A DNA stretch of 64,000 bases. Source: Paenibacillus sp. UNC499MF. Lineage in GTDB: Bacteria; Bacillota; Bacilli; Paenibacillales; NBRC-103111. Shown piece by piece: positions 55,807 to 64,000 of the stretch. The notes below the pieces were generated by a model, which was given only the letters and a program-made list of their open reading frames with translations, was not told the origin of the DNA and ran no database searches. The stretch covers positions 1 to 64,000 of the forward strand of contig NZ_FNVF01000004.1 in assembly GCF_900107975.1 (NCBI RefSeq). The letters are read 5' to 3'. Position numbers and translations under genes: made by a program. Every line of letters starts with the position of its first letter. Positions within the stretch are counted from its first letter, which is position 1.

Positions 55807-58800
55807 TTAATCGCGAGACCAGTCCCGCCGCAGCGAGAACAACTCCCGCAGCGCATCCGTCGACAGCTCGGTAATCCAGCCCTCCGAGCTGGAGATGACG
55901 TTGTCGCTTAGCTGCTGCTTGTTCACCAGCATCTCGTCGATGCGCTCCTCGAGGGTGCCGAGCGAGATGAATTTATGCACCTGCACGTCGCGTGTCTGGC
56001 CCATCCGGTAGGCGCGGTCGGTCGCCTGGTTCTCAACGGCCGGGTTCCACCAGCGGTCGAAGTGGAAGACGTGGTTCGCCGCGGTCAAGTTAAGCCCGAC
56101 GCCTCCCGCCTTGAGGGAGAGGATGAACACGTTCGGCTGCTCGGACGGCGGAAGGTCGCGGGACTGGAACCGTTCGACCATCCGGTCCCGCTGCGCCTTC
56201 GGCGTGCTGCCGTTCAGGTATAGCACGGGTTCGTCCAGCTCGCGCTGCAGTACATCCTGTATCATCTTGCCCATGCCGATGTATTGCGTGAAGATGAGGC
56301 AGCGCTCGTCCGCCTCGCGCAGCTCCTTGACCATGGCCAGCAGCCTCTCCAGCTTGGAGGAGCGGGCGACGATCGCCTCCGTATGTAGAGGGCCATCCTC
56401 CAGCTCCGTTCCTATATCCTGATCCAGTAGAGCTGGATGGTCGCAAGCCTGCTTGAGCCGCGTCAGCGCCCCGAGAATAGCGCCTTTGCGCTGGATGCCG
56501 TCGAGCTTCTTCAGCTTCTCTAGCAGCTCCTTAACGCAATTGTCGTACAGGGCGGCCTGCTCGGAGGTCAGTGGAACATATGTCTTCATCTCGTTTTTGT
56601 CCGGCAGGTCGAGCTGGATGGCGGGATCCTTCTTCTTGCGTCGCAGCATGAACGGTTTCACTAGCCGCTTTAGTTCAGCCATGCGACGCCCGTCCTGCTC
56701 GCGCTCGATCGGAGAGGCGAACCGTTCCTGGAACGACTTGGCGGCCCCGAGATAGGTAGGCACGATAAAATCATAGATGGACCATAGCTCCGCCAACCGG
56801 TTCTCGATCGGCGTCCCGGTGAGCGCGATGCGATGGAGCGCGGGAAAGCTCTTGACCGCCGCGGCCTGCCTGGTCCCGGCATTCTTAATGTTCTGGGCCT
56901 CGTCCAAACAGACGGCGCCCCATTGGAATCCGGCGAGCGTCTCCTGGTCGAGCGAGGCGGTAGCAAAGGAGGTCAGTATGACGTCAACGCTGCGGGCCTC
57001 GTTCCGGAACGCGTCGCCGCTCTTACGCCCGGGGCCGTAATGCATGGCCACTCGCAGCGACGGGGCAAAGCGGGAGATCTCCTTCTGCCAGTTGCCGAGC
57101 ACCGACGTGGGGCAGACGATAAGCGAAGGGAGTCCCATCCCCTCGTCCGCCTGTTCCTTGGCGTAGAGCAGGTAGGTAATCAACTGGACCGTCTTGCCGA
57201 GGCCCATGTCGTCCGCGAGACAGGCCCCGAGCCCGAAGCGGCGGAGAAAAGCCAGCCAGGCGAATCCGTCCTGCTGGTAGCTGCGCAGCTCGGCACGCAG
57301 ACCGGCCGGCGGATCGAGCCGCGGCCATTCGCTCTGCTGATTAATCTTGGCGAATAGGCTGGTCAAATGCGCGTTCAGCTCGACATCGAGCTCAACGCGA
57401 GCAGCATTGGTCCCGAATGTCTCCGCACCGGCATCCGTGGCCCCGCCATCCGCGCCGGCGTCCGTCTCGGCCTGCGAGAGCAAATGCAATTGCAGTACAT
57501 CCTGGAAGCTCAATCCCTGGCTCTTGTCCATGCCTTCCATCATGCGGCGGATCTGGGCAATCAGCGCCGGGTCGAGCACGATCCAGCGGTCCCGGAACTT
57601 CACGAGACGCTCCCCTCGCGCGAGCAGCTCGTTGAACTCCTCCTCGTTCAGGTCGGCGCCGCCGATAGAGATGCGCCAGCTGAAGCTCAGAATCGCTTCC
57701 AGCCCGAATAAAGACTTGATGCCGCCACGTTCTTTGGACTCGTCCTCCGACTGCACCGCCGCGCGCAGCCGCGGTTTCTTGCGGCTTGCGGCTTCCCACC
57801 ATGCGGGCAGCAGCACCTGCCAGCCGGCTTCGAGCAGCCGGCGGCTGTCCTCGTTCAGAAACCGCCAGGCCGCCTCGTCGTCAAGCGGCTTGCCGAGCAC
57901 GTCCTCGCCGCGCGACAGCCGATCGTGCGGAAGGCTGGCTCGCAGCCGTTGCAGCCAACCGTCCGAGCGGCTGCGGACAGCCTCCGCCCATGCGTCAGGC
58001 CACTTGCCGACCGCCGAGCCGTCGTCGCCGAGCCGTACTCTGCGGAGCTTAGCCGGATCGCTCTTGTCCTGCAGCACGAACCGCAGCCGCCAGCGGGAGT
58101 GCTCGTCGCCCTCCCATGGCTCCAATAGTTGCAGCAAGGGGCGGAACGGCGCGACATCCGCTTTCCAGCCAATTTGCACGAGCCAGCTCTCGTCGTCCAG
58201 TCCCGCCGTCGCGGCCGCCGCATTCTCGCGCGCGAACAGGGCCGGGAATTCGCGGCGCAGATCCGCCTCGTCCGGCTCCGTTCCGTAGAAACGGCTCATG
58301 ACGACCGCCGAGAAGGCCGCCTTCAGCCCGTCGCGCGCCTCATCGCTCCAACTGCTGTTCTTCAGGTCCAGTTCGTCGCGGCGCGCCTGTCCGAAGGTCG
58401 CACCGACCGCCGCCGCATCCCAGCTCCAGCGCAGCGAGCCGCTGCGGTAAGCCGCAAGATCGGGCGCGTACAGCCGCTTCTCCAGGCATTCGGCCAGCAA
58501 TGGCGCCAATTCGGCCAAGCGCGCGGCATCGTCTTCCCACTTCCACTCCGTATGTGCCAGTAGAGGTCCAGATGCAAAGAAGGGGATGACCTCTTCGGCG
58601 GGCAGCACAATGGCTTCGAGCTCCCCGACCTTGACGAGCTCCAGCTCGGTGCCATAGAAGGACGGCTCGTGCCAGGCGAACAGGCGATGCTTCAGTTGAA
58701 CCCCGGTCCACTCCCGCAGCGAATCCGGGTCTGTGAAGAACAACGCGTCGCCATGCGACGTCAACACCATTCGAACCGCGATAGTATCCAGATTATCGAT

Positions 58801-58809
58801 CGTCGTCAT
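55807..58809 (-). CDS. SNF2-family DEAD/DEAH-like helicase
   Basis: 1000 aa. N-terminal SNF2-associated region (about 1-480), then the two-lobed ATPase: Walker A CLADDMGLGKTVQLI (about 535), box II CLDEAQNIKN (about 633), III LTGTPIENRLAELW, V NLTAANHVFHFDRWWNP and VI QATDRAYRMGQ. It is a double-strand DNA translocase; bacterial members of this class have little-known roles, some in defence or repair. Its ATG overlaps the upstream gene's stop by 4 nt, so the two work as a pair. GC-rich, unlike the island. Confidence 0.92.
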   Translation of the reverse strand: MTTIDNLDTIAVRMVLTSHGDALFFTDPDSLREWTGVQLKHRLFAWHEPSFYGTELELVKVGELEAIVLPAEEVIPFFASGPLLAHTEWKWEDDAARLAELAPLLAECLEKRLYAPDLAAYRSGSLRWSWDAAAVGATFGQARRDELDLKNSSWSDEARDGLKAAFSAVVMSRFYGTEPDEADLRREFPALFARENAAAATAGLDDESWLVQIGWKADVAPFRPLLQLLEPWEGDEHSRWRLRFVLQDKSDPAKLRRVRLGDDGSAVGKWPDAWAEAVRSRSDGWLQRLRASLPHDRLSRGEDVLGKPLDDEAAWRFLNEDSRRLLEAGWQVLLPAWWEAASRKKPRLRAAVQSEDESKERGGIKSLFGLEAILSFSWRISIGGADLNEEEFNELLARGERLVKFRDRWIVLDPALIAQIRRMMEGMDKSQGLSFQDVLQLHLLSQAETDAGADGGATDAGAETFGTNAARVELDVELNAHLTSLFAKINQQSEWPRLDPPAGLRAELRSYQQDGFAWLAFLRRFGLGACLADDMGLGKTVQLITYLLYAKEQADEGMGLPSLIVCPTSVLGNWQKEISRFAPSLRVAMHYGPGRKSGDAFRNEARSVDVILTSFATASLDQETLAGFQWGAVCLDEAQNIKNAGTRQAAAVKSFPALHRIALTGTPIENRLAELWSIYDFIVPTYLGAAKSFQERFASPIEREQDGRRMAELKRLVKPFMLRRKKKDPAIQLDLPDKNEMKTYVPLTSEQAALYDNCVKELLEKLKKLDGIQRKGAILGALTRLKQACDHPALLDQDIGTELEDGPLHTEAIVARSSKLERLLAMVKELREADERCLIFTQYIGMGKMIQDVLQRELDEPVLYLNGSTPKAQRDRMVERFQSRDLPPSEQPNVFILSLKAGGVGLNLTAANHVFHFDRWWNPAVENQATDRAYRMGQTRDVQVHKFISLGTLEERIDEMLVNKQQLSDNVISSSEGWITELSTDALRELFSLRRDWSRD

Positions 58810-59993
58810 GGAATCAGCTTTCCTTTCCGCAGCTCTTCCTGGAGGGCCCGCAGCCGGCTATGCCGGCTAACGAATGTCTCTATGTACACGTCCCACCGCT
58901 GCTCACGCTTTAGCTTCTTGTACAGCTTGGCCAGCCGTTTGAGCAGCTTCACCGCGCGCTTGTAGCCGTGGCGATTTCTTAACAACACGTATTTCTCTGT
59001 GCCTTGGTGGTAGAACGGCAGCAGCGCCTCCGGGGCCTCCTTCTCGATGGGCTGCAGATCCTTCGCCCGGAAGTCGAGCGGATCGCTGCCGAGGCTAAGC
59101 TGATAATCAACCCACTGACGCCAACGGCCGAAGCGCATCAGGTTCTCCTCGTACAGGCTGCTGGAGTAGGGAAGCAGGCTCGTAATCGCGCTCCACATGT
59201 TCCTCTCGGCCTCCGGCAATTGTCCGACGACGGCTTCCCAGTAGCGTCCATATGTATCCAGGCTGCCGGGGCTGCGACCGACCCGCTCGGTGGCGCAATG
59301 GCTTAGCCAAGCCTCTAGCCGTATCCATTCGCCAGCCTCCTCCAGCACGCGCAGAAAGCGGAACACATGCCCGGGATTCAGCCGATGCCGCTCCGCTGCT
59401 TCGAGCAGCCGCCAAGCAGCTTGATCCTCTTGAAGCCAGAAGTGAATCCAAGCGCGGGCGACAAGCGGGAAGAGCTTATTTTCCTTGCCGAATCCATCGG
59501 CCAAATGGGACAGCTCCTCCTTAAAGAGGCGAGGGCTGTCCGCATCGGACGATACCAGGATCAACCACAGCTCCACATAGATATCCAAATAGGCTGGAGG
59601 GAACCACGCATTCGCCTTTACCGTTTCGCGGATGTAAACGGCCGTCTCCAGCAGGCGCCCTTGATGCTTGACCGCGATCTCCGGCGGCAAGCCGCTATTG
59701 AGGTGAGCCTCAATCGTATCTATCGTCTCGGATGCCGCCACCTGGGCGAAGTAGCCCGAGTGGCGGTCGGTCGATTGCTTGCGAAGCAAAAACAGCCCGA
59801 TGTTCAGCTCGAGCAGCCAGGCCTCCTCGGGTGTCAATTCGGACAGAAAGAGACGCACTTTGGAGCGCACTTCGTTACCGTAGTTTATTTGAAACGGGCT
59901 GCTCGCCGCTCCCTCGGCGCAGCCTGCGATCAGGCCCTGACACTCTTCAATGCTCAGCTCGCTCAGTCGATTTGACTCGGTTATCGTCATAAT
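58806..59993 (-). CDS. Partner protein of the SNF2 helicase
   Basis: About 395 aa from ATG 59993 (MTITESNRLSELSIEECQG); ATG 60005 is possible. All-helical with repeat-like stretches (TPEEAWLLELNIGLFLLRKQ, WIHFWLQEDQAAWRLLEAAE), probably a TPR-like solenoid, and a Lys/Arg-rich C terminus. It resembles the C-terminal part of SWIM zinc-finger proteins that precede this helicase in related species, but no SWIM Cys/His motif is visible here. Function unknown. Confidence 0.65.
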   Translation of the reverse strand: MMTITESNRLSELSIEECQGLIAGCAEGAASSPFQINYGNEVRSKVRLFLSELTPEEAWLLELNIGLFLLRKQSTDRHSGYFAQVAASETIDTIEAHLNSGLPPEIAVKHQGRLLETAVYIRETVKANAWFPPAYLDIYVELWLILVSSDADSPRLFKEELSHLADGFGKENKLFPLVARAWIHFWLQEDQAAWRLLEAAERHRLNPGHVFRFLRVLEEAGEWIRLEAWLSHCATERVGRSPGSLDTYGRYWEAVVGQLPEAERNMWSAITSLLPYSSSLYEENLMRFGRWRQWVDYQLSLGSDPLDFRAKDLQPIEKEAPEALLPFYHQGTEKYVLLRNRHGYKRAVKLLKRLAKLYKKLKREQRWDVYIETFVSRHSRLRALQEELRKGKLIP

Positions 59994-60283
59994 GCCGGAC
60001 ATTCCTTTCTTGAGCTTTGGCCGCTCGTAAATCCCTCCCCTCATTATAACGATAAATGGTAAAGATGGCATACAGCCCAAAGACCATTGATCTAAGACCC
60101 GATTAACGTCGGCTTAAAAACGACCACCCGCCGCAATGACAGCTAGTCCGATAAGGACCACAAGGGATACAAGGGGATTGAAGTTGGTTGTAAACAGTGT
60201 TACTCTAACAGCGGTAAATTCAAAATCCATGGTTTGCCATACATCTAATAGCCACTATTTTAGTGATAAAGAAAGGTAATACT

Positions 60284-62023
60284 ATGATAAAAGTCGATAA
60301 CTTATCCTTCTCATTTCCGCAAAAAGAACTATTTAACAACATTTCATTTACGTTAGAAGAAGCACAACATTGTGCTTTTATCGGAACAAGCGGCAGTGGG
60401 AAAAGCACATTGATAGATATACTGATGGACCCGGAAAGATATCTTTTCGATGGTAAATTAGAGATGGACCCCGATTGTACAATCGGATACGTAAGTCAGT
60501 TCTCAGAACTAGACAACACGAAAGAAACAACCGTTTTTGAATATATAGGAGAACCATTTATAAAGCTTCAAAATGAAATTCAATCGATTTGCACGGAAAT
60601 GGAAACCTCAACAGATATAGAGCCGTTACTGGAAAAGTATCAATTCGCTTTAGACGCATTGGATGCTATTGGTGGGGATGATTTTGAAAGCAACATTCAT
60701 AAGCAGCTAAATGTAGCAAACCTTATGAAGCGAAGAGATAGTAAGGTAGCCGACCTGAGCGGCGGGGAATTCAAACTTATTCAAGTGATGAAGGAAATGC
60801 TTAATCGTCCCGACATATTGATTATGGACGAGCCTGATGTATTTCTAGACTTCGAAAACCTAAATGCGCTTAAAAAACTTATTAACTCTCACAAAGGAAT
60901 GCTGCTAGTTGTTACGCACAACCGATATCTACTCAATCATTGTTTCAACAAAATTATACACCTTGAAAATAGGGAGATCCAAGAGTTCGATGGGCGATAT
61001 ATTGAGTATAATTTCTCATTACTTCAGACAAAAATTGAGCTGCAAGAAATCGCAGTCGCTGAACAAGAAGAAATTGAGAGATACGATAACATTATTGATA
61101 ATCTTAGAGCTATCGCAACTATTAATTCAGAAGCATCCAGAGGGAGGGCGTTAAAAGCTAGAGTTAGATTTCAAGAGAGATTGGAAGCGCGTAGAATTAA
61201 AGCGCCATTTGTTGATATTAAGCAGCCGAATATTAGTTTTGATATTGATCATGAGATTGAAGACACCATTGTTGTAAAGGTCAGTAATTATAGTGTTGCT
61301 TTTGATGAGCTGCTGTTAGACAAGGTTAGCTTTGAGATAAAATCTACGGATAAAGTAGCTATTATCGGTCCAAACGGTACCGGAAAAACGACTTTACTCC
61401 GAGATATCTTTAAAAAAAACCATGATTCCATTGAAATAAATGCGGATGCAAAAGTGACTTATCTATCTCAGTTTCAGGGCGAGGTGTTAAAGGATTCTAA
61501 TACAATACTAGAAGAATTCATTGAGGCTGGGTTTAGTACTTATGATGAGGTTAGATCGTATATCTCTCACTATGGCTTTGAAGGAGAAATCGTTAATCAG
61601 AAAATAGGATCTTTATCTGGTGGAGAAAAAAACATACTCCAATTGGCCAAAGTTTCTGCCAGTAAGGCAAACGTATTGCTTCTTGATGAACCTACAAGCC
61701 ATTTAGACACCTATACGCAAATTGCACTGGAAAAAGCCATTGAAGATTATAAAGGTGCGATTCTCATGATATCTCATGATTTCTATACTGTTGTAAATGG
61801 TATGGATTATGTATTAATCATTGAAGATAAGACGATTAGAAAAATGAGTATGCGAAAATTTAGACAGATGATTTATGCTAGTCATTTTGATAAAGACTAT
61901 TTAGAAGCGGAACAAAACAAAAAGTCAGTTGAAATGAAAATAGAATTGGCTTTAAAAGATACTAATTTTGAACTTGCAAAAGGATTGGTAGAGGAGCTGG
62001 AAGAGCTGATTAAAAGGCTTTAA
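60284..62023 (+). CDS. ABC-F family ATPase
   Basis: 580 aa with two ABC domains and no membrane segment. Domain 1: Walker A GTSGSGKST, signature DLSGGEFKLIQV, Walker B ILIMDEPDVFLDF. Domain 2: GPNGTGKTT, LSGGEKNILQLA, VLLLDEPTSHLD. The linker (about 230-290) is charged. Such proteins act on the ribosome E-site; some give antibiotic resistance, but this one cannot be assigned to a class by eye. ATG 60284 has AAAGG upstream. AT-rich compared with the genes on both sides. Confidence 0.88.
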   Translation: MIKVDNLSFSFPQKELFNNISFTLEEAQHCAFIGTSGSGKSTLIDILMDPERYLFDGKLEMDPDCTIGYVSQFSELDNTKETTVFEYIGEPFIKLQNEIQSICTEMETSTDIEPLLEKYQFALDALDAIGGDDFESNIHKQLNVANLMKRRDSKVADLSGGEFKLIQVMKEMLNRPDILIMDEPDVFLDFENLNALKKLINSHKGMLLVVTHNRYLLNHCFNKIIHLENREIQEFDGRYIEYNFSLLQTKIELQEIAVAEQEEIERYDNIIDNLRAIATINSEASRGRALKARVRFQERLEARRIKAPFVDIKQPNISFDIDHEIEDTIVVKVSNYSVAFDELLLDKVSFEIKSTDKVAIIGPNGTGKTTLLRDIFKKNHDSIEINADAKVTYLSQFQGEVLKDSNTILEEFIEAGFSTYDEVRSYISHYGFEGEIVNQKIGSLSGGEKNILQLAKVSASKANVLLLDEPTSHLDTYTQIALEKAIEDYKGAILMISHDFYTVVNGMDYVLIIEDKTIRKMSMRKFRQMIYASHFDKDYLEAEQNKKSVEMKIELALKDTNFELAKGLVEELEELIKRL

Positions 62024-62100
62024 AGGACAACCCTCGAAGTGAGGTCAGTTAGCAATAAAACATGATGATAGTGGAAAAATATCAATGATGTAACCCAAAT

Positions 62101-62131
62101 AAACCACTCCATTCCCGGAAGTGGTTTGTTT
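62101..62131 (+). terminator. Terminator of the first ABC-F gene
   Basis: AAACCACT (62101-62108) pairs with AGTGGTTT (62120-62127), followed by a short T-rich run. Confidence 0.65.
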
Positions 62132-62210
62132 GAATTCCCAACTGCACTAATAATGTATTCAATGCGACGCAGGACGTTGCCGCCATCTTCCCCCAATTAT
62201 AGGCAGTTTG

Positions 62211-62219
62211 ATGATACAA
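62211..62219 (+). promoter_or_regulatory. Extended -10 promoter of the protease gene
   Basis: TGATACAAT, TGn with TACAAT at 62214-62219, 39 nt before the chosen start. Confidence 0.5.
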
Positions 62220-62257
62220 TAACGGGACAAGATTACGGCGAATACGGAGGGATGCGC

Positions 62258-63118
62258 ATGGAAAATAATCCGAGTCGAAACAAAGAGAACTCTCTTTCTC
62301 ATTCCGAAGAGAAGCAAGAACATGAGAATGACCACCCATATGCAGACGAGGAGTGGGACTTTGAGTCGGAAGAGGAGGACGACGACGGGGGTTCATCGGC
62401 CAACCGACGGAAGTGGATCAGAAATACGGTCATATTTCTGCTCGTTGCCGGTCTAGTCGGAAATATATTGGCCTTCTGGCCGCAAATCTACAACATGAAG
62501 ACGCTCCCGCTCTTGTTCGGGTCGAGGGAATTATCCAGCCAAGCTGAAATCCAAAGCTATAAAGAAGCGGTTGTTACAGTCAGCACGGACAACGGCAAGG
62601 GCACCGGATTTCACATTAACGGCGGCTATATTGTGACCAACTACCACGTCATCGAAGATAACCGCTATATTATAGTGAAATTCCCGGGGCAAAGTCAGAG
62701 TTATAAAGCGGAGCTGTCGGGCAGTGATCCCGATCTGGATATCGCCATACTGAAGGCGGACATCGGGGATCAACGGCTGCCGTTTATTGAAGTCGAGCGA
62801 GACAACAAACAGTGGGAGCCTGATGAACAAATCTACGTGATCGGCAATCCGCTTCATCTCACGCAAATCGCCATCAAAGGGGCTATTATCGGCTTGGTCC
62901 CGATCCAAGGCCGTCAGACGCCGGTCATGGCCCTCGATGCGCCGGTCTATAACGGCAATAGCGGCTCTCCCGTTATTAACAAGCGTGGCAAAGCCATCGC
63001 CGTTGTATTCGCTACTGCCGGTGTCGAGCATCAAGACCAAATGATAGAGGCCGGTTTGGCCGTACCGATTGCCGACATGGAGACCCTGCTGCGAACTTCG
63101 CTGCCGCCAGTAGAATAA
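62258..63118 (+). CDS. Membrane-anchored trypsin-like protease without PDZ
   Basis: 286 aa from ATG 62258; GGAGG lies 7 nt upstream, so the longer frame from 62126 is rejected. A very acidic cytoplasmic part (about 25-45, EEDDDG), one membrane helix (about 55-73, FLLVAGLVGNILAFWP) and a trypsin-like domain: His in TNYHVIEDN (about 128), Asp in DLDIAILKAD (about 164), Ser in YNGNSGSPVIN (about 232). It ends after the protease domain; HtrA proteins normally carry a PDZ here. Probably acts at the outer face of the membrane. Confidence 0.85.
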   Translation: MENNPSRNKENSLSHSEEKQEHENDHPYADEEWDFESEEEDDDGGSSANRRKWIRNTVIFLLVAGLVGNILAFWPQIYNMKTLPLLFGSRELSSQAEIQSYKEAVVTVSTDNGKGTGFHINGGYIVTNYHVIEDNRYIIVKFPGQSQSYKAELSGSDPDLDIAILKADIGDQRLPFIEVERDNKQWEPDEQIYVIGNPLHLTQIAIKGAIIGLVPIQGRQTPVMALDAPVYNGNSGSPVINKRGKAIAVVFATAGVEHQDQMIEAGLAVPIADMETLLRTSLPPVE

Positions 63119-63163
63119 AAACTTTAATAGTTTCGATATCTTGCTAAAGTAAGGGTGATAGCC

Positions 63164-64000
63164 ATGAGCGTAATACGTTTGGAGAACGTCACGAAGAAGT
63201 ATGAAGGGTCCATGATCTTTCGCGATATTTATTTTCGAGTTATGCAAGGGGAACGTATCGGCCTGATCGGACGAAACGGTGCCGGCAAGTCGACGGTATT
63301 TAAGCTCATTATGGGCAAAGAGGAGCCGACTTCCGGCAGAGTAGAAATAAATCCTCAGTTGAAAATCGGATATTTCTCTCAATTCTCGGAATTGAGCGGA
63401 AGCCTGTCTGTTCAGCAAGAACTGGAAATGTGCTTCGAGCAGGTTGTCCTTATCGAACGAGAGCTACTAGAGGTAGGAGATAAGCTGGGTTTGGTTACAG
63501 ACAATAACGAAATGGAGGGGCTGCTAGCGAGGCAGGCGGAGTTATTCGAGCAAATGGATCATCTCGATGGCTGGAACGTGTCCGTCGAGATTAACACAGT
63601 GCTCATGAAGCTAGGGTTCAACGACAGATCTCGCAATCAGCCGATCGATGAGTTGTCCGGGGGATGGCGTAACCGTGCGGCGCTCGCGAAGTTACTAATC
63701 GAGCTGCCCGATGTCGTTCTGCTCGACGAGCCTACGAATTACTTGGATATGGAAGGCATTGCATGGCTGGAGCAGTGGCTGTACCGGTTCAAGGGAGCCA
63801 TGATTCTGGTGTCGCATGACCGGCAATTCATCGATAAGGTCGTCACGCGTACGATCGAGATCGAGAATTATCATTTTCAGGAATACGAAGGCAACTACAC
63901 CGATTACGTCCGTAAGAAGAAGATGCGCAAGAAGGAGCTGGACCGTCAGTTCGAATGGGAGGAAGAGCTGCTGCTCATGGAGTCTGAGGCGATCGACGAC
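63164..64000 (+). CDS. ABC-F family ATPase, cut by the window edge
   Basis: 279 codons visible, open to the last base. First ABC domain complete: Walker A IGLIGRNGAGKST, signature DELSGGWRNRAALAKLL, Walker B VVLLDEPTNYLD, then HDRQFIDKVVTRTIEIE and the start of a charged linker. EttA/Uup-type layout; second domain lies outside. AAGGGTGA precedes the ATG. GC-richer than the ABC-F at 60284. Confidence 0.88.
   Translation, partial: MSVIRLENVTKKYEGSMIFRDIYFRVMQGERIGLIGRNGAGKSTVFKLIMGKEEPTSGRVEINPQLKIGYFSQFSELSGSLSVQQELEMCFEQVVLIERELLEVGDKLGLVTDNNEMEGLLARQAELFEQMDHLDGWNVSVEINTVLMKLGFNDRSRNQPIDELSGGWRNRAALAKLLIELPDVVLLDEPTNYLDMEGIAWLEQWLYRFKGAMILVSHDRQFIDKVVTRTIEIENYHFQEYEGNYTDYVRKKKMRKKELDRQFEWEEELLLMESEAIDD

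Noticed and set aside
62531-63418. 295-codon open frame antisense to the protease and ABC-F start
   Set aside because: Spans two well-supported plus-strand genes and their intergenic gap.

Overview
This window covers the replication origin of a spore-forming Firmicute, most likely a Paenibacillus or a close relative in Paenibacillaceae. The evidence is the gene order around oriC (rpmH-rnpA-yidC-jag-mnmE-mnmG-rsmG-noc-parA-parB to the right; dnaA-dnaN-yaaA-recF-remB-gyrB-gyrA to the left), the sporulation-linked yyaC, the complete walRKHIJ-htrA block, parS sites of the Bacillus type, and many TTG/GTG starts behind strong Shine-Dalgarno (SD) sequences. Identity is inferred from content; no 16S gene lies in the window, although what looks like an rrn promoter fires off the left edge.

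Left arm (1-10264, minus strand): rrn-type promoter, an HD-GYP phosphodiesterase, gyrA, gyrB, remB, recF, yaaA, dnaN, dnaA. The origin is bipartite: a DnaA-box cluster upstream of dnaA (10331-10640) and an unwinding element with DnaA-trios between dnaA and dnaN (8775-8842). Right arm (10742-47005, nearly all plus strand, so co-directional with replication): ribosome, RNase P and tRNA-modification genes, chromosome segregation (noc, parA, parB, two parS sites), a cysteine desulfurase-like gene, yyaC, an MscS channel, tRNA-Ser(CGA), rpsF-ssb-rpsR, a second DnaA-box cluster (26520-26663), gdpP-rplI-dnaB, purA, a LysM-G5-M23 envelope peptidase, the essential cell-wall two-component system walRK with yycH, yycI, walJ and htrA, a gluconokinase-like gene (minus strand), and rlmH.

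The composition changes sharply just after rlmH. From 46992 to 55459 lies an AT-rich accessory island delimited by a 12-bp direct repeat, one copy of which is the 3' end of rlmH itself. This is where and how staphylococcal SCC elements insert. Inside are inverted repeats next to the ends, a decayed second copy of an rlmH 3' end (47978-48066), a large serine recombinase that has lost its catalytic domain, a phage-like gene, a secreted chymotrypsin-like protease with a lipoprotein, and a compact candidate defence operon: C-protein-like regulator with two C-boxes, m5C DNA methyltransferase, DUF262 (ParB-like) protein and HEPN protein. No ordinary restriction endonuclease is visible in that operon.

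Beyond the island (55573-64000) are a SNF2-family helicase with its partner protein (minus strand), two ABC-F ATPases of differing base composition (the second cut by the window edge), and a membrane-anchored trypsin-like protease without a PDZ domain.

All domain and family calls are from reading the sequence by eye; no database search was run.
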